Origin: Bacillota bacterium
GTDB taxonomy: Bacteria > Bacillota > Clostridia > Oscillospirales > Acutalibacteraceae
DNA: 12,148 nt
Reading direction: 5' to 3'
Assembly: GCA_029007015.1 (NCBI GenBank)
Contig: JAQXHB010000077.1
Location: forward strand, 1-12,148
The translations under genes were made by a program, and so were the position numbers. Of this stretch, positions 5,961-12,148 are shown piece by piece (within the stretch, counting starts at the first letter, position 1; each line of letters opens with the position of its first letter). The notes beneath the pieces are model-generated. The model was not told the DNA's origin. It did no database searches and worked only from the letters and a program-made list of their open reading frames with translations.

Positions 5961-5969
5961 TGGTACAAT
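5961..5969 (+). promoter_or_regulatory. Extended -10 promoter upstream of phoH
   Basis: TGG-TACAAT (5961-5969) fits an extended -10 element in the 94-bp gap between yqfD and phoH. The -35 region 17 bp upstream is only TTTTAT. The predicted start near 5976 gives a ~33-nt leader before the phoH ATG. It would uncouple the housekeeping genes from the sporulation pair. No intrinsic terminator is visible after yqfD. Confidence 0.45.
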
Positions 5970-6008
5970 AATGTAAATAACTATGTACCTCGTCGGGGAT
6001 GATAACAT

Positions 6009-6989
6009 ATGAGCGAACAAATTATAGATATCGAGCGGCTTGAACAGGCGGTCAACCTGTTCGGCAGTTTTGATGAGAATATTAAACTGATTGAGTCACA
6101 GTATTCTGTGAGCGTTGCACTGCGCGGAAGCGAGATAAAGGTTATCGGTGACCCCGAGCAGGTCATGAAAGCGGCTTCGGCTATCAGGGCTCTGCTGACC
6201 CTCGCCGCAAAGGGCGAGTCGATTAACGAGCAAAATGTCAGATATGCAATGACGCTGGTCGATGAGGGCAACGGGGATAAACTGGCCGAATTGGCCGACA
6301 ACGACTGTATTTGCATAACTACACGCGGACGCCCGGTTAAACCCAAAACTCTCGGGCAGAAAAAATATGTCGAGTCGATACGCAATAACACGGTGGTCAT
6401 CGGTGTCGGCCCTGCCGGCACGGGCAAGACATATCTGGCCGTCGCGCTGGCGGTGGCCGCCTTTCGTGACCACACGGTAAACCGCATCATCATAACCCGC
6501 CCCGCGGTTGAGGCGGGCGAGAAACTGGGCTTTTTGCCGGGCGATTTACAGCAAAAGGTTGACCCTTATCTGCGCCCGCTGTATGACGCGCTGTTTGATA
6601 TGCTCGGTGCCGAGAATTTTCAGCGCTGTCAGGAGCGCGGCACTATCGAGGTTGCGCCGCTGGCTTACATGCGCGGACGCACCCTTGAGGACAGTTTTAT
6701 CATACTTGATGAGGCGCAGAACACCACCCCGGAGCAGATGAAGATGTTTCTGACGCGCCTCGGTTTCGGCTCTAAAATGGTTGTGACCGGCGATGCAACT
6801 CAAATCGACCTCGGTGACGGCAAAAAGAGCGGACTCATCGAGTGCATGCAGGTGCTTAAGAATGTTGATGATGTTGACATTGTCAAATTCAGTGAGAGGG
6901 ATGTTGTGCGTCATCAACTGGTACAGAGGATAGTAAAAGCATACGAGAAGTATGAGGAAAATAGGAGAAACAGACACAATGGCAGGTAA
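6009..6989 (+). CDS. phoH: PhoH-family P-loop ATPase (PhoH/PhoL type)
   Basis: 326 aa, the usual length for the Firmicute protein. The N-terminal third (about 1-110) is the KH-like domain typical of this subgroup. The ATPase domain follows: Walker A GPAGTGKT at 134-141, TRPAVEAGEKLGFLPGD at 163-179, Walker B IILDEAQN at 231-238, and the TGDATQIDLGD sensor motif at 260-270. These motifs place it close to superfamily I helicase cores. It is a cytoplasmic RNA-associated ATPase whose gene is almost always next to ybeY, which implies a role in RNA processing or ribosome maturation. The start ATG has GGGGA 9 nt upstream. Its last 11 bp overlap ybeY, so the two are coupled. The basic tail NRRNRHNGR may bind RNA. 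Confidence 0.93.
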   Translation: MSEQIIDIERLEQAVNLFGSFDENIKLIESQYSVSVALRGSEIKVIGDPEQVMKAASAIRALLTLAAKGESINEQNVRYAMTLVDEGNGDKLAELADNDCICITTRGRPVKPKTLGQKKYVESIRNNTVVIGVGPAGTGKTYLAVALAVAAFRDHTVNRIIITRPAVEAGEKLGFLPGDLQQKVDPYLRPLYDALFDMLGAENFQRCQERGTIEVAPLAYMRGRTLEDSFIILDEAQNTTPEQMKMFLTRLGFGSKMVVTGDATQIDLGDGKKSGLIECMQVLKNVDDVDIVKFSERDVVRHQLVQRIVKAYEKYEENRRNRHNGR

Positions 6990-7458
6990 AATAAAGGTAT
7001 CAATATCCAATAAACAGAAAAAGGTGGCTCTGCCGACGGGCATGCGGCTGCTCATTCGCCGCTGCTGCAATGCGGTGCTGACCGAACAGCATTTTGACGG
7101 TGACGCAGAGGTTAGCGTAACCTTGGTCGACGACGAGGCTATAAGGAAACTCAATCACATTCACCGCAGCATTGACCGCGCGACCGATGTTTTGTCATTT
7201 CCTCTCGGTGAGAGCGGAGAGTACGACATCAACCTTGACACCGGGCGCAAGCAACTGGGAGATATTGTCATCTCGGTTGAGCGAGCGCTCAGTCAGTCGC
7301 AGGAGTACGGTCACTCATTTAAGCGCGAGATGGGCTACTTGACGGTACACTCGATGCTCCACTTGCTGGGATATGACCATGTCGCAGGCGGCGCAGAGGC
7401 CATCGATATGCGCAACCACGAGGAAACGGTCATGGCCATGGTCGATTTGCCGCGATAG
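6979..7458 (+). CDS. ybeY: YbeY, rRNA maturation endoribonuclease
   Basis: A zinc metalloprotein that helps process the 16S rRNA 3' end and takes part in late 70S quality control. The signature H-x3-H-x5-H is intact: H124, H128, H134 in HSMLHLLGYDH, followed by the usual M-x-x-x-E segment (MRNHEE). The upstream core ATDVLSFPL at 68-76 and GDIVIS at 94-99 are also diagnostic. I choose the ATG at 6979 (159 aa, family length) because AGGAG lies about 10 nt before it and the N-terminus then matches homologues. An earlier in-frame ATG at 6952 would add nine residues inside phoH and lacks a good ribosome site. The start overlaps phoH by 11 bp. Era follows 11 bp later, giving a phoH-ybeY-era ribosome-maturation block. 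Confidence 0.93.
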   Translation: MAGKIKVSISNKQKKVALPTGMRLLIRRCCNAVLTEQHFDGDAEVSVTLVDDEAIRKLNHIHRSIDRATDVLSFPLGESGEYDINLDTGRKQLGDIVISVERALSQSQEYGHSFKREMGYLTVHSMLHLLGYDHVAGGAEAIDMRNHEETVMAMVDLPR

Positions 7459-7469
7459 GAGTATAAAGT

Positions 7470-8390
7470 ATGAATGACAGTATGAGCACAGCGTTTATCG
7501 CCATTGTCGGCCGGCCGAATGTCGGCAAATCATCCATAATGAACCGGATTTTGGGCACCAAGGTGGCTATAGTATCGGACAAGCCGCAGACAACACGCAC
7601 GCGCATCATGGGCATTTGCAACCGTGGTGATGAGCAACTTGTCTTTATCGACACGCCCGGTTTGCATCGCCCTCACAATAAACTCGGTGAGCAGATGGTA
7701 AAGGCAGTCGGAGACTCGGTGGGTGATGTGGACGCAGGATTGCTGGTCATCGACGCCACGGCCGTTGCCGCCGACAATACTCCGGCTCCGGCCGAGAGGG
7801 AGTTGGCCGAGCGATTCGGTCAACTGCACTTGCCGGCTGTGCTGGCGATAAATAAAATCGACCTTGTGCGCGACCGCGAGCGTCTGCTTGCCATCATTGC
7901 AGAATACTCAAAGTTGTATGACTTCTCGGCTGTAGTGCCGATATCGGCCAAAACGGGCGACGGAGTCGACAGTCTGCTCGGTGAGTTGTCGCACTTTGCC
8001 GAGGAGGGGCCGCACTACTTTGACGATACGGCGCTGACCGACCAGTCGGAGCGGGTTATCGCCGCCGAAATGATCAGAGAGAAGATGCTCCGCCTGCTTG
8101 ATAAAGAGGTGCCGCACGGCGTTGCGGTGTCGATAGAGAAATTTAAAGACCGCCAGACATCGTCCGGCGAGGATATAATCGACATAGAGGCAATTATTTA
8201 CTGCGAATCAGACAACCACAAGGGCATCATCATTGGCAAGGGCGGCGCGATGCTGAAAAATATTTCCACGCGTGCGCGCCGTGATATGGAGAGATTTTTT
8301 GACTGTAAGGTTAATCTTACTTGCTGGGTCAAGGTCAAAGAGGACTGGCGCAATCGCGCGGGACTTATACACACCTTCGGATTGGACTGA
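7470..8390 (+). CDS. era: Era, ribosome-assembly GTPase
   Basis: 306 aa, full length. The GTPase motifs are all intact: G1 GRPNVGKSS at 14-22, G2/switch I TTRTRIMG at 41-48, G3 DTPG at 61-64, G4 NKID at 128-131 and G5 SAK at 159-161. The C-terminal KH domain carries GKGG at 256-259 for binding the 3' end of 16S rRNA. It acts in 30S subunit maturation and couples this to growth. The start ATG has TAGGAG about 8 nt upstream, 11 bp after ybeY; the second ATG at codon 5 is possible but farther from the ribosome site. In other Firmicutes pgpH, dgkA or cdd often lie between ybeY and era; here they are absent. Confidence 0.97.
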   Translation: MNDSMSTAFIAIVGRPNVGKSSIMNRILGTKVAIVSDKPQTTRTRIMGICNRGDEQLVFIDTPGLHRPHNKLGEQMVKAVGDSVGDVDAGLLVIDATAVAADNTPAPAERELAERFGQLHLPAVLAINKIDLVRDRERLLAIIAEYSKLYDFSAVVPISAKTGDGVDSLLGELSHFAEEGPHYFDDTALTDQSERVIAAEMIREKMLRLLDKEVPHGVAVSIEKFKDRQTSSGEDIIDIEAIIYCESDNHKGIIIGKGGAMLKNISTRARRDMERFFDCKVNLTCWVKVKEDWRNRAGLIHTFGLD

Positions 8391-8445
8391 TTTACCTGAC
8401 ATACCCGACTGAATAGAAGGCACACTTTAAACAGAGGTGTGTAAT

Positions 8446-8595
8446 ATGTCAGACGAAGCATGGATGAAATTTACTGCCACCGGTTCGGTGCAGGATTACC
8501 TGAACTACTGTAACGCAAAAGACGGGGAGGAAGAAAGTATTGCGGCTGAATACAGACGGGCTGATAATAAAGGAGCAGGCGGTGGGCGAGAGTGA
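8446..8595 (+). CDS. yqzL: YqzL-family small protein, overlapping recO
   Basis: A 49-aa reading frame beginning MSDEAWMKFTATGSVQDYLNY. The W-x-x-F-x-x-T-G-x-x-x-x-Y-L pattern matches the short YqzL-like proteins encoded between era and recO in many Firmicutes. Its function is unknown. The ATG has GAGGTG (8434-8439) about 6 nt upstream. Part of this site lies in a possible 5-bp hairpin CACAC/GTGTG (8421-8425 with 8437-8441), which could dampen translation. The frame runs 56 bp into recO, so its last ~19 codons are read in two frames. The conserved part ends before the overlap, and the C-terminus (EYRRADNKGAGGGRE) looks like a by-product of the recO frame. Confidence 0.75.
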   Translation: MSDEAWMKFTATGSVQDYLNYCNAKDGEEESIAAEYRRADNKGAGGGRE

Positions 8596-9280
8596 CAAAC
8601 TGGTCACGGTGCTAACGGCCGACCTCGGTGTCATCAGAGCGTTTGTCAAGCGCGGCCGGAGTATAAAGAGCCGTATGGGTGCTTCAACCGGCCTGCTCTG
8701 CTACTCGCACCTGACCGTTTTTAATAACAAAGGTACATATTATATCGATGAGGCAACTGCGGCAGAGGTTTTTTTCGGCCTGCGCAGTGATATTGCACGC
8801 ACGGCGCTGGCACAGTATTTTTGCGATGTTTGCATGCACATCGGCGTTGAGGAGTCATCAACGCCCGAGGTACTGCGGCTGATGCTCAACTGCCTGTATT
8901 TTCTTGCCGATGGCAAGAGGACGCCCGAGCAGATTAAGCCGGTGCTGGAACTCAGGCTGATGGCCTACAGCGGCTTTTCGCCCGACTTGACCGCTTGCTG
9001 TGAATGCGGCGCAACCGACGGCGATATGCTGTTTGATGTGCGCGGCGGCGTGCTCATTTGCGGCGGTTGCTGCGGCGGCAATACTGTCGGCCGAATGAGA
9101 ATTTCCGCCGGTGTTGCGGCGGCCATGCGGCACATTGCCTACTGCGATTTTTCAAAGCTTTTTTCCTTTACACTGTCTGATGAGGGGCTTAAAAGGCTGG
9201 GCGAAGTGACCGAACAGTATCTGGCTGTGCAGACCGACCGCCGGTTCAAAACATTGGATTTTTACAAAAGCCTGTTATAG
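8540..9280 (+). CDS. recO: RecO, recombination mediator protein
   Basis: 246 aa, near the Bacillus length of 255. The N-terminal OB fold (about 1-80) begins with the typical DGLIIKEQAVGESDKLVTVLT, and the helical middle follows. A zinc site C153-x2-C156 ... C174-x2-C177 sits in the C-terminal half. It loads RecA onto SSB-coated single strands with RecR in the RecFOR pathway. The start is a TTG at 8540 with GGGGAGG about 10 nt upstream. I favour it because homologues begin in just this way, although no ATG is available and the start lies inside yqzL. It is followed by mutS2 after 9 bp. Confidence 0.93.
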   Translation: MRLNTDGLIIKEQAVGESDKLVTVLTADLGVIRAFVKRGRSIKSRMGASTGLLCYSHLTVFNNKGTYYIDEATAAEVFFGLRSDIARTALAQYFCDVCMHIGVEESSTPEVLRLMLNCLYFLADGKRTPEQIKPVLELRLMAYSGFSPDLTACCECGATDGDMLFDVRGGVLICGGCCGGNTVGRMRISAGVAAAMRHIAYCDFSKLFSFTLSDEGLKRLGEVTEQYLAVQTDRRFKTLDFYKSLL

Positions 9281-9289
9281 GAGCAGATT

Positions 9290-11665
9290 ATGTACGATAT
9301 TAACAAACACATGCGTGTGCTTGAACTGAATAAGGTGCTTGAAATGCTGGCGGCGCACACCTGTACCGCCGATGGCGCCGAGCAAGCACGGCAAATTGTG
9401 CCGACCGGCGACGAGTGGGAGGTTAATGAACTTCTGCGCGAAACATACGATGCGCACAGCCTTCACGCGAGATATACTTCGCCGTCGTTTGGCGCCATGC
9501 ATAACATAAAGGGCTCGCTCACCAGAGCGGCGGCCGGTGCATCTCTGTCGACCGTCGAACTGCTCGATGTGGCCGAGGCACTGCGCGTAATGCGCGGACT
9601 TTGCGAGTACCGCGAGCGGGCGGGCGCTGACGCCGCGGCTATTGACAAGTATTTTGACCGCATCACGCCCAACAAATATATTGAGGACAAAATTACCGCC
9701 GCGATAATCTCGCGCGACGAGATAAGCGACCGCGCATCATCAGCGCTGGCCGAAATCAGGCGCAAAAAGCGGTCGGCCGAGGCATCGGTGCGCGAGCGGC
9801 TGGATAGAATTATACGCTCGGCCGATTACCAGAAATATCTGCAGGACGCGGTCATCACCATGCGCGGCGGACGGTTTGTCATACCTGTCAAGACTGAGTG
9901 CCGCGCCAATGTGCCGGGTTTGGTGCACGACACATCGTCATCGGGCGCGACGGTGTTTATCGAGCCGACGGCGGTGGTCGAGGCAAACAACGACATTAAG
10001 GTGCTCGAATCAAAAGAAAGCGACGAGATAGCGCGCATACTGGCAGAACTGTCGGTCGAGGTTGGCTCATTTTCGGAGCCTATAGCGTCGTCGTACGATG
10101 CGGCGGTCGTGCTGGATGTAATATTTGCAAAGGCAAAACTGGCATACGAAATGAAGGCGTCACTGCCGCAAGTCGGTGCTGACGGCGTGATAAATCTTCT
10201 GCGGGCCAGACACCCATTGCTGGATAAACAGACGGTGGTGCCCATTGATGTGTCGCTCGGCGGCGGTTTCGATACTCTCATTATCACCGGCCCAAATACC
10301 GGCGGCAAGACGGTTACCCTCAAACTCATCGGCTTGCTCACACTCATGGCCGAATGCGGCCTTATGCTGCCCGTTGCCGACGGCAGCCGAGTGTCGGTAT
10401 TTGACCGTGTTATGGCCGATATCGGTGACGAGCAAAGCATCGAGCAGTCGCTGTCGACATTTTCGTCGCATATAACCAATTTGGTTGACATAATATCTGA
10501 CGCAGACGAGCACAGTTTGGTGCTGGTGGACGAATTGGGCGCCGGCACTGACCCTGTCGAGGGTGCGGCGCTGGCAACGGCAATAATCGAGCGACTGCGT
10601 CAAAGCGGCTGCCGTATTGCCGCCACCACGCACTATGCCGAACTTAAGGCGTTTGCGCTGGATACAGCGGGTGTGGAAAATGCTTGCTGTGAGTTTGATA
10701 TTGAGACACTGCGGCCGACATACCGATTGTTAATAGGTGTGCCGGGCCGTTCAAATGCTTTTGCCATTTCGAGCCGGCTTGGCATTGAAAGTGATGTTGT
10801 AAGGCGCGCCGAGCAACTTGTTTCAGATGACAGCGCCCGGTTTGAACGGGTGGTTGTGTCGCTAGAGCAGGCACGGCATGAAGCCGAGCGTGAGAGCGGC
10901 GAGGCGGCACGGCTCCGTGAGCAACTGAGCGAACAGTCACAGTCGGTCAGCCGCCGTCTGGAGGAAGCTGAACGCCGGTGCGAAGAAATGCTCGAAAAGG
11001 CGCGTGCCGATGCGGCGCGCATAACCGAGCGTGCCGGCGTTAACGCCAATAGGTTGATAGGCGAGATAGAGCAGTTACACCGCGAGGCCAAAAATTCGTC
11101 CAACCGCTCCGATTTGCTCCGCCAGGCCAAAGAGGCTCTGCGCAAGGCCGATAAAAAAGCGAGTGAGGGCGTGTCTGACGGTGAACAGATTAGGTATGCT
11201 CAGCCGCGTCCGCTGCGTGCGGGTGACCGAGTGATGTCTCCCGACCTCGGCGGCGAGTGCACAGTGCTTTCACCGCCCGACAGTTCCGGCCGCGTTCAGG
11301 TGCAAATGGGCGCCGTTAAGTCAAAGGTGTCGGCCGACCGGCTTAAACTACTTGAGGATAAACCAAAGAAAAAGTCGCAAACGCGCCTGACGCGCAATGT
11401 TGTCTCAAACGCTGAACGGTCGGTCAGCCGCGAACTTGATTTGCGCGGCAAGACGGTCGACGAGGCGCTGGCAGAACTGGATATGTTCATCGACGGCGCC
11501 GTGCTGGGCGGTGTTGATGTTATCACCATAATTCACGGCAAAGGCACCGGCGCGCTTCGTACCGCCGTGCAAAATGAACTTCGCTCGCACAAATCGGTGC
11601 GCACCTACCGACTGGGTACATTCGGTGAGGGCGAGAGCGGTGTGACAATTGCACAACTGAAGTAA
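9290..11665 (+). CDS. mutS2: MutS2, Smr-domain MutS homologue (RqcU/MutSB)
   Basis: 791 aa, the normal size. Domains in order: MutS2-type core (about 1-310) lacking the mismatch-recognition domain; ATPase with Walker A GPNTGGKT at 334-341, Walker B LVLVDELGAGTDP at 410-422 and the ATTHYAEL switch at 445-452; a long charged coiled coil at about 515-625; a small KOW-like beta segment near 640-690; and a C-terminal Smr domain at about 715-791 with LDLRG (716-720) and HGKGTGALR (749-757). All catalytic motifs are intact. Family roles are resolution of branched DNA and, in Bacillus, recognition of collided ribosomes and nicking or splitting them for quality control. The ATG has AGGAG 8 nt upstream, 9 bp after recO. 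It is probably the last gene of the operon. Confidence 0.97.
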   Translation: MYDINKHMRVLELNKVLEMLAAHTCTADGAEQARQIVPTGDEWEVNELLRETYDAHSLHARYTSPSFGAMHNIKGSLTRAAAGASLSTVELLDVAEALRVMRGLCEYRERAGADAAAIDKYFDRITPNKYIEDKITAAIISRDEISDRASSALAEIRRKKRSAEASVRERLDRIIRSADYQKYLQDAVITMRGGRFVIPVKTECRANVPGLVHDTSSSGATVFIEPTAVVEANNDIKVLESKESDEIARILAELSVEVGSFSEPIASSYDAAVVLDVIFAKAKLAYEMKASLPQVGADGVINLLRARHPLLDKQTVVPIDVSLGGGFDTLIITGPNTGGKTVTLKLIGLLTLMAECGLMLPVADGSRVSVFDRVMADIGDEQSIEQSLSTFSSHITNLVDIISDADEHSLVLVDELGAGTDPVEGAALATAIIERLRQSGCRIAATTHYAELKAFALDTAGVENACCEFDIETLRPTYRLLIGVPGRSNAFAISSRLGIESDVVRRAEQLVSDDSARFERVVVSLEQARHEAERESGEAARLREQLSEQSQSVSRRLEEAERRCEEMLEKARADAARITERAGVNANRLIGEIEQLHREAKNSSNRSDLLRQAKEALRKADKKASEGVSDGEQIRYAQPRPLRAGDRVMSPDLGGECTVLSPPDSSGRVQVQMGAVKSKVSADRLKLLEDKPKKKSQTRLTRNVVSNAERSVSRELDLRGKTVDEALAELDMFIDGAVLGGVDVITIIHGKGTGALRTAVQNELRSHKSVRTYRLGTFGEGESGVTIAQLK

Positions 11666-11845
11666 TCGTGCGGTAGGTTTGTTTTGCACCGCATTATCGT
11701 CAACAGGCAGGCCGTTTACGGGTTGTGCCGGCCGACCAAAATGACCGGTTCAGTTACAATTTTGGCAATTGCATACGGTCGGTAAAACTAACTGAAAGAG
11801 ATAAAATGGAATGCGTGTTCGAGATTAAAATATAATTGCAACCGG
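11666..11845 (+). other. Noncoding gap after mutS2 with interleaved inverted repeats
   Basis: No credible gene. A weak terminator-like hairpin TGCGGT/ACCGCA (11669-11674 with 11688-11693, 13-base loop, no clear T-run) follows the mutS2 stop. A second stem GGCCG/CGGCC joins 11710-11714 with 11729-11733. Then come CCGACC (11732-11737), TTCAGTTA (11749-11756), GGTCGG (11777-11782) and TAACTGAA (11789-11796). These two perfect pairs interleave a-b-a'-b', as a pseudoknot would, with a small CAATT/AATTG hairpin (11757-11771) between them. The region lies upstream of the promoter for the next gene, so it would be either the mutS2 3' untranslated region or operator DNA. Confidence 0.4.
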
Positions 11846-11874
11846 TTGACATATTTGCCCGATGGGTATATTAT
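11846..11874 (+). promoter_or_regulatory. SigA promoter for the phosphohexomutase gene
   Basis: TTGACA (11846-11851), 17 bp, TATTAT (11869-11874). The predicted start near 11881 leaves a ~29-nt leader, too short for a riboswitch. The ribosome site before the ATG at 11910 is modest (AGTGAAG). Confidence 0.75.
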
Positions 11875-11909
11875 ATGTATAAGAATATTATGAAAGTGAA
11901 GTAATCACC

Positions 11910-12148
11910 ATGCAAGATTGTAACGCTATTTACAGACAGTGGCTTCAGAGCGTCAGCGATGGGGCATTGCTTGATGAACTTAAATCTATCGAAGGCGACC
12001 AAGAGGCCATAACCGACCGTTTCTACCGCGAACTTGAGTTCGGTACTGGCGGTCTGCGCGGCGTCATCGGCGCCGGCACCAACCGCATGAATGTTTACAC
12101 CGTCAGAAAGGCGACGCAGGGTCTTGCGAATTACCTGATTCAGACCGG
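11910..12148 (+). CDS. pgcA: Alpha-phosphohexomutase (phosphoglucomutase, PgcA type), 5' part
   Basis: The first 79 codons of a gene that runs off the right edge. The protein interconverts glucose-1-phosphate and glucose-6-phosphate, or in related enzymes other phosphosugars, in the cytosol, feeding UDP-glucose and cell-envelope polymers. The N-terminal family pattern is clear: FYRELEFGTGGLRG at 38-51, then IGAGTNRMN at 53-61 and YTVRKATQGLANYL at 63-76. This is the same arrangement as Bacillus PgcA and clostridial phospho-sugar mutases. The catalytic serine loop and the metal-binding DGD loop lie beyond the window. The ATG at 11910 is the only start that keeps the normal N-terminus; a nearby ATG at 11890 ends after four codons. 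It has its own promoter and is not part of the mutS2 operon. The exact sugar specificity cannot be told from this part. Confidence 0.85.
   Translation, partial: MQDCNAIYRQWLQSVSDGALLDELKSIEGDQEAITDRFYRELEFGTGGLRGVIGAGTNRMNVYTVRKATQGLANYLIQT

Noticed and set aside
8391..8419. TTTACC-17-TAGAAG as a promoter for yqzL-recO
   Set aside because: The -10 box is poor, and the genes are spaced as a continuous operon with era.
9826..10548. A 240-codon minus-strand frame inside mutS2
   Set aside because: It is antisense to the conserved ATPase domain of mutS2, and its Ser/Thr-rich translation is typical of a shadow frame.
11806..11835. A nine-codon frame MECVFEIKI with a GAAAGAGA-like site, as a leader peptide
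   Set aside because: It lies upstream of the pgcA promoter and not on its transcript, and has no attenuator structure after it.
11666..11909. A riboswitch upstream of pgcA
   Set aside because: The strong promoter leaves a leader of only about 29 nt, too short for any known riboswitch.

Overview
The window looks like chromosomal DNA of an endospore-forming, low-G+C-lineage Firmicute. The gene content points to the Clostridia, perhaps an Oscillospiraceae/Ruminococcaceae-type gut anaerobe with moderately high coding G+C. The reasons are the sporulation genes ylbJ, yqfC and yqfD, the conserved Firmicute run phoH-ybeY-era-yqzL-recO-mutS2, Shine-Dalgarno sites in front of most genes, and consensus TTGACA/TATAAT-type promoters. 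There is no plasmid, phage, transposase, integrase or CRISPR signal. The species assignment is inference.

Layout. (a) 1-420, minus strand: a two-copy, ~180-bp-period repeat. Each copy starts with a different, well-formed 5' half of a serine tRNA (acceptor 5' strand, D arm, anticodon loop with CGA), then switches at the anticodon loop into the same ~120-bp tail. A perfect TTGACA-17-TATAAT promoter reads into it. This is the strangest part of the window. (b) 453-1135, plus strand: a monocistronic PduL-type phosphotransacylase with its own promoter and a strong terminator. (c) 3309-1136, minus strand: a four-gene cluster of largely unknown function (Cys-rich small protein, four-helix membrane protein, small soluble protein, BtuF-like lipoprotein), preceded by ylbJ at 4338-3286. 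(d) 4339-4439: a divergent promoter region with SigE-like boxes on both strands. (e) 4440-5914: yqfC-yqfD, both sporulation genes. (f) 6009-11665, plus strand: phoH-ybeY-era-yqzL-recO-mutS2, tightly packed housekeeping genes for RNA processing, ribosome maturation and DNA repair/ribosome rescue, with translational overlaps at phoH/ybeY and yqzL/recO. (g) 11666-11909: a noncoding gap with inverted repeats and a strong promoter. (h) 11910 to the right edge: the start of an alpha-phosphohexomutase (PgcA type).

How it fits together: ylbJ and yqfC/yqfD are expected to be expressed together in the mother cell during sporulation. YbeY and Era act in rRNA maturation and 30S assembly; RecO acts in recombinational repair; MutS2 acts at branched DNA or collided ribosomes. 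PduL supports acetyl-phosphate/acetate metabolism and PgcA glucose-1-phosphate supply. Apart from the broken tRNA-Ser repeat and the unnamed minus-strand cluster, this is ordinary chromosomal backbone.
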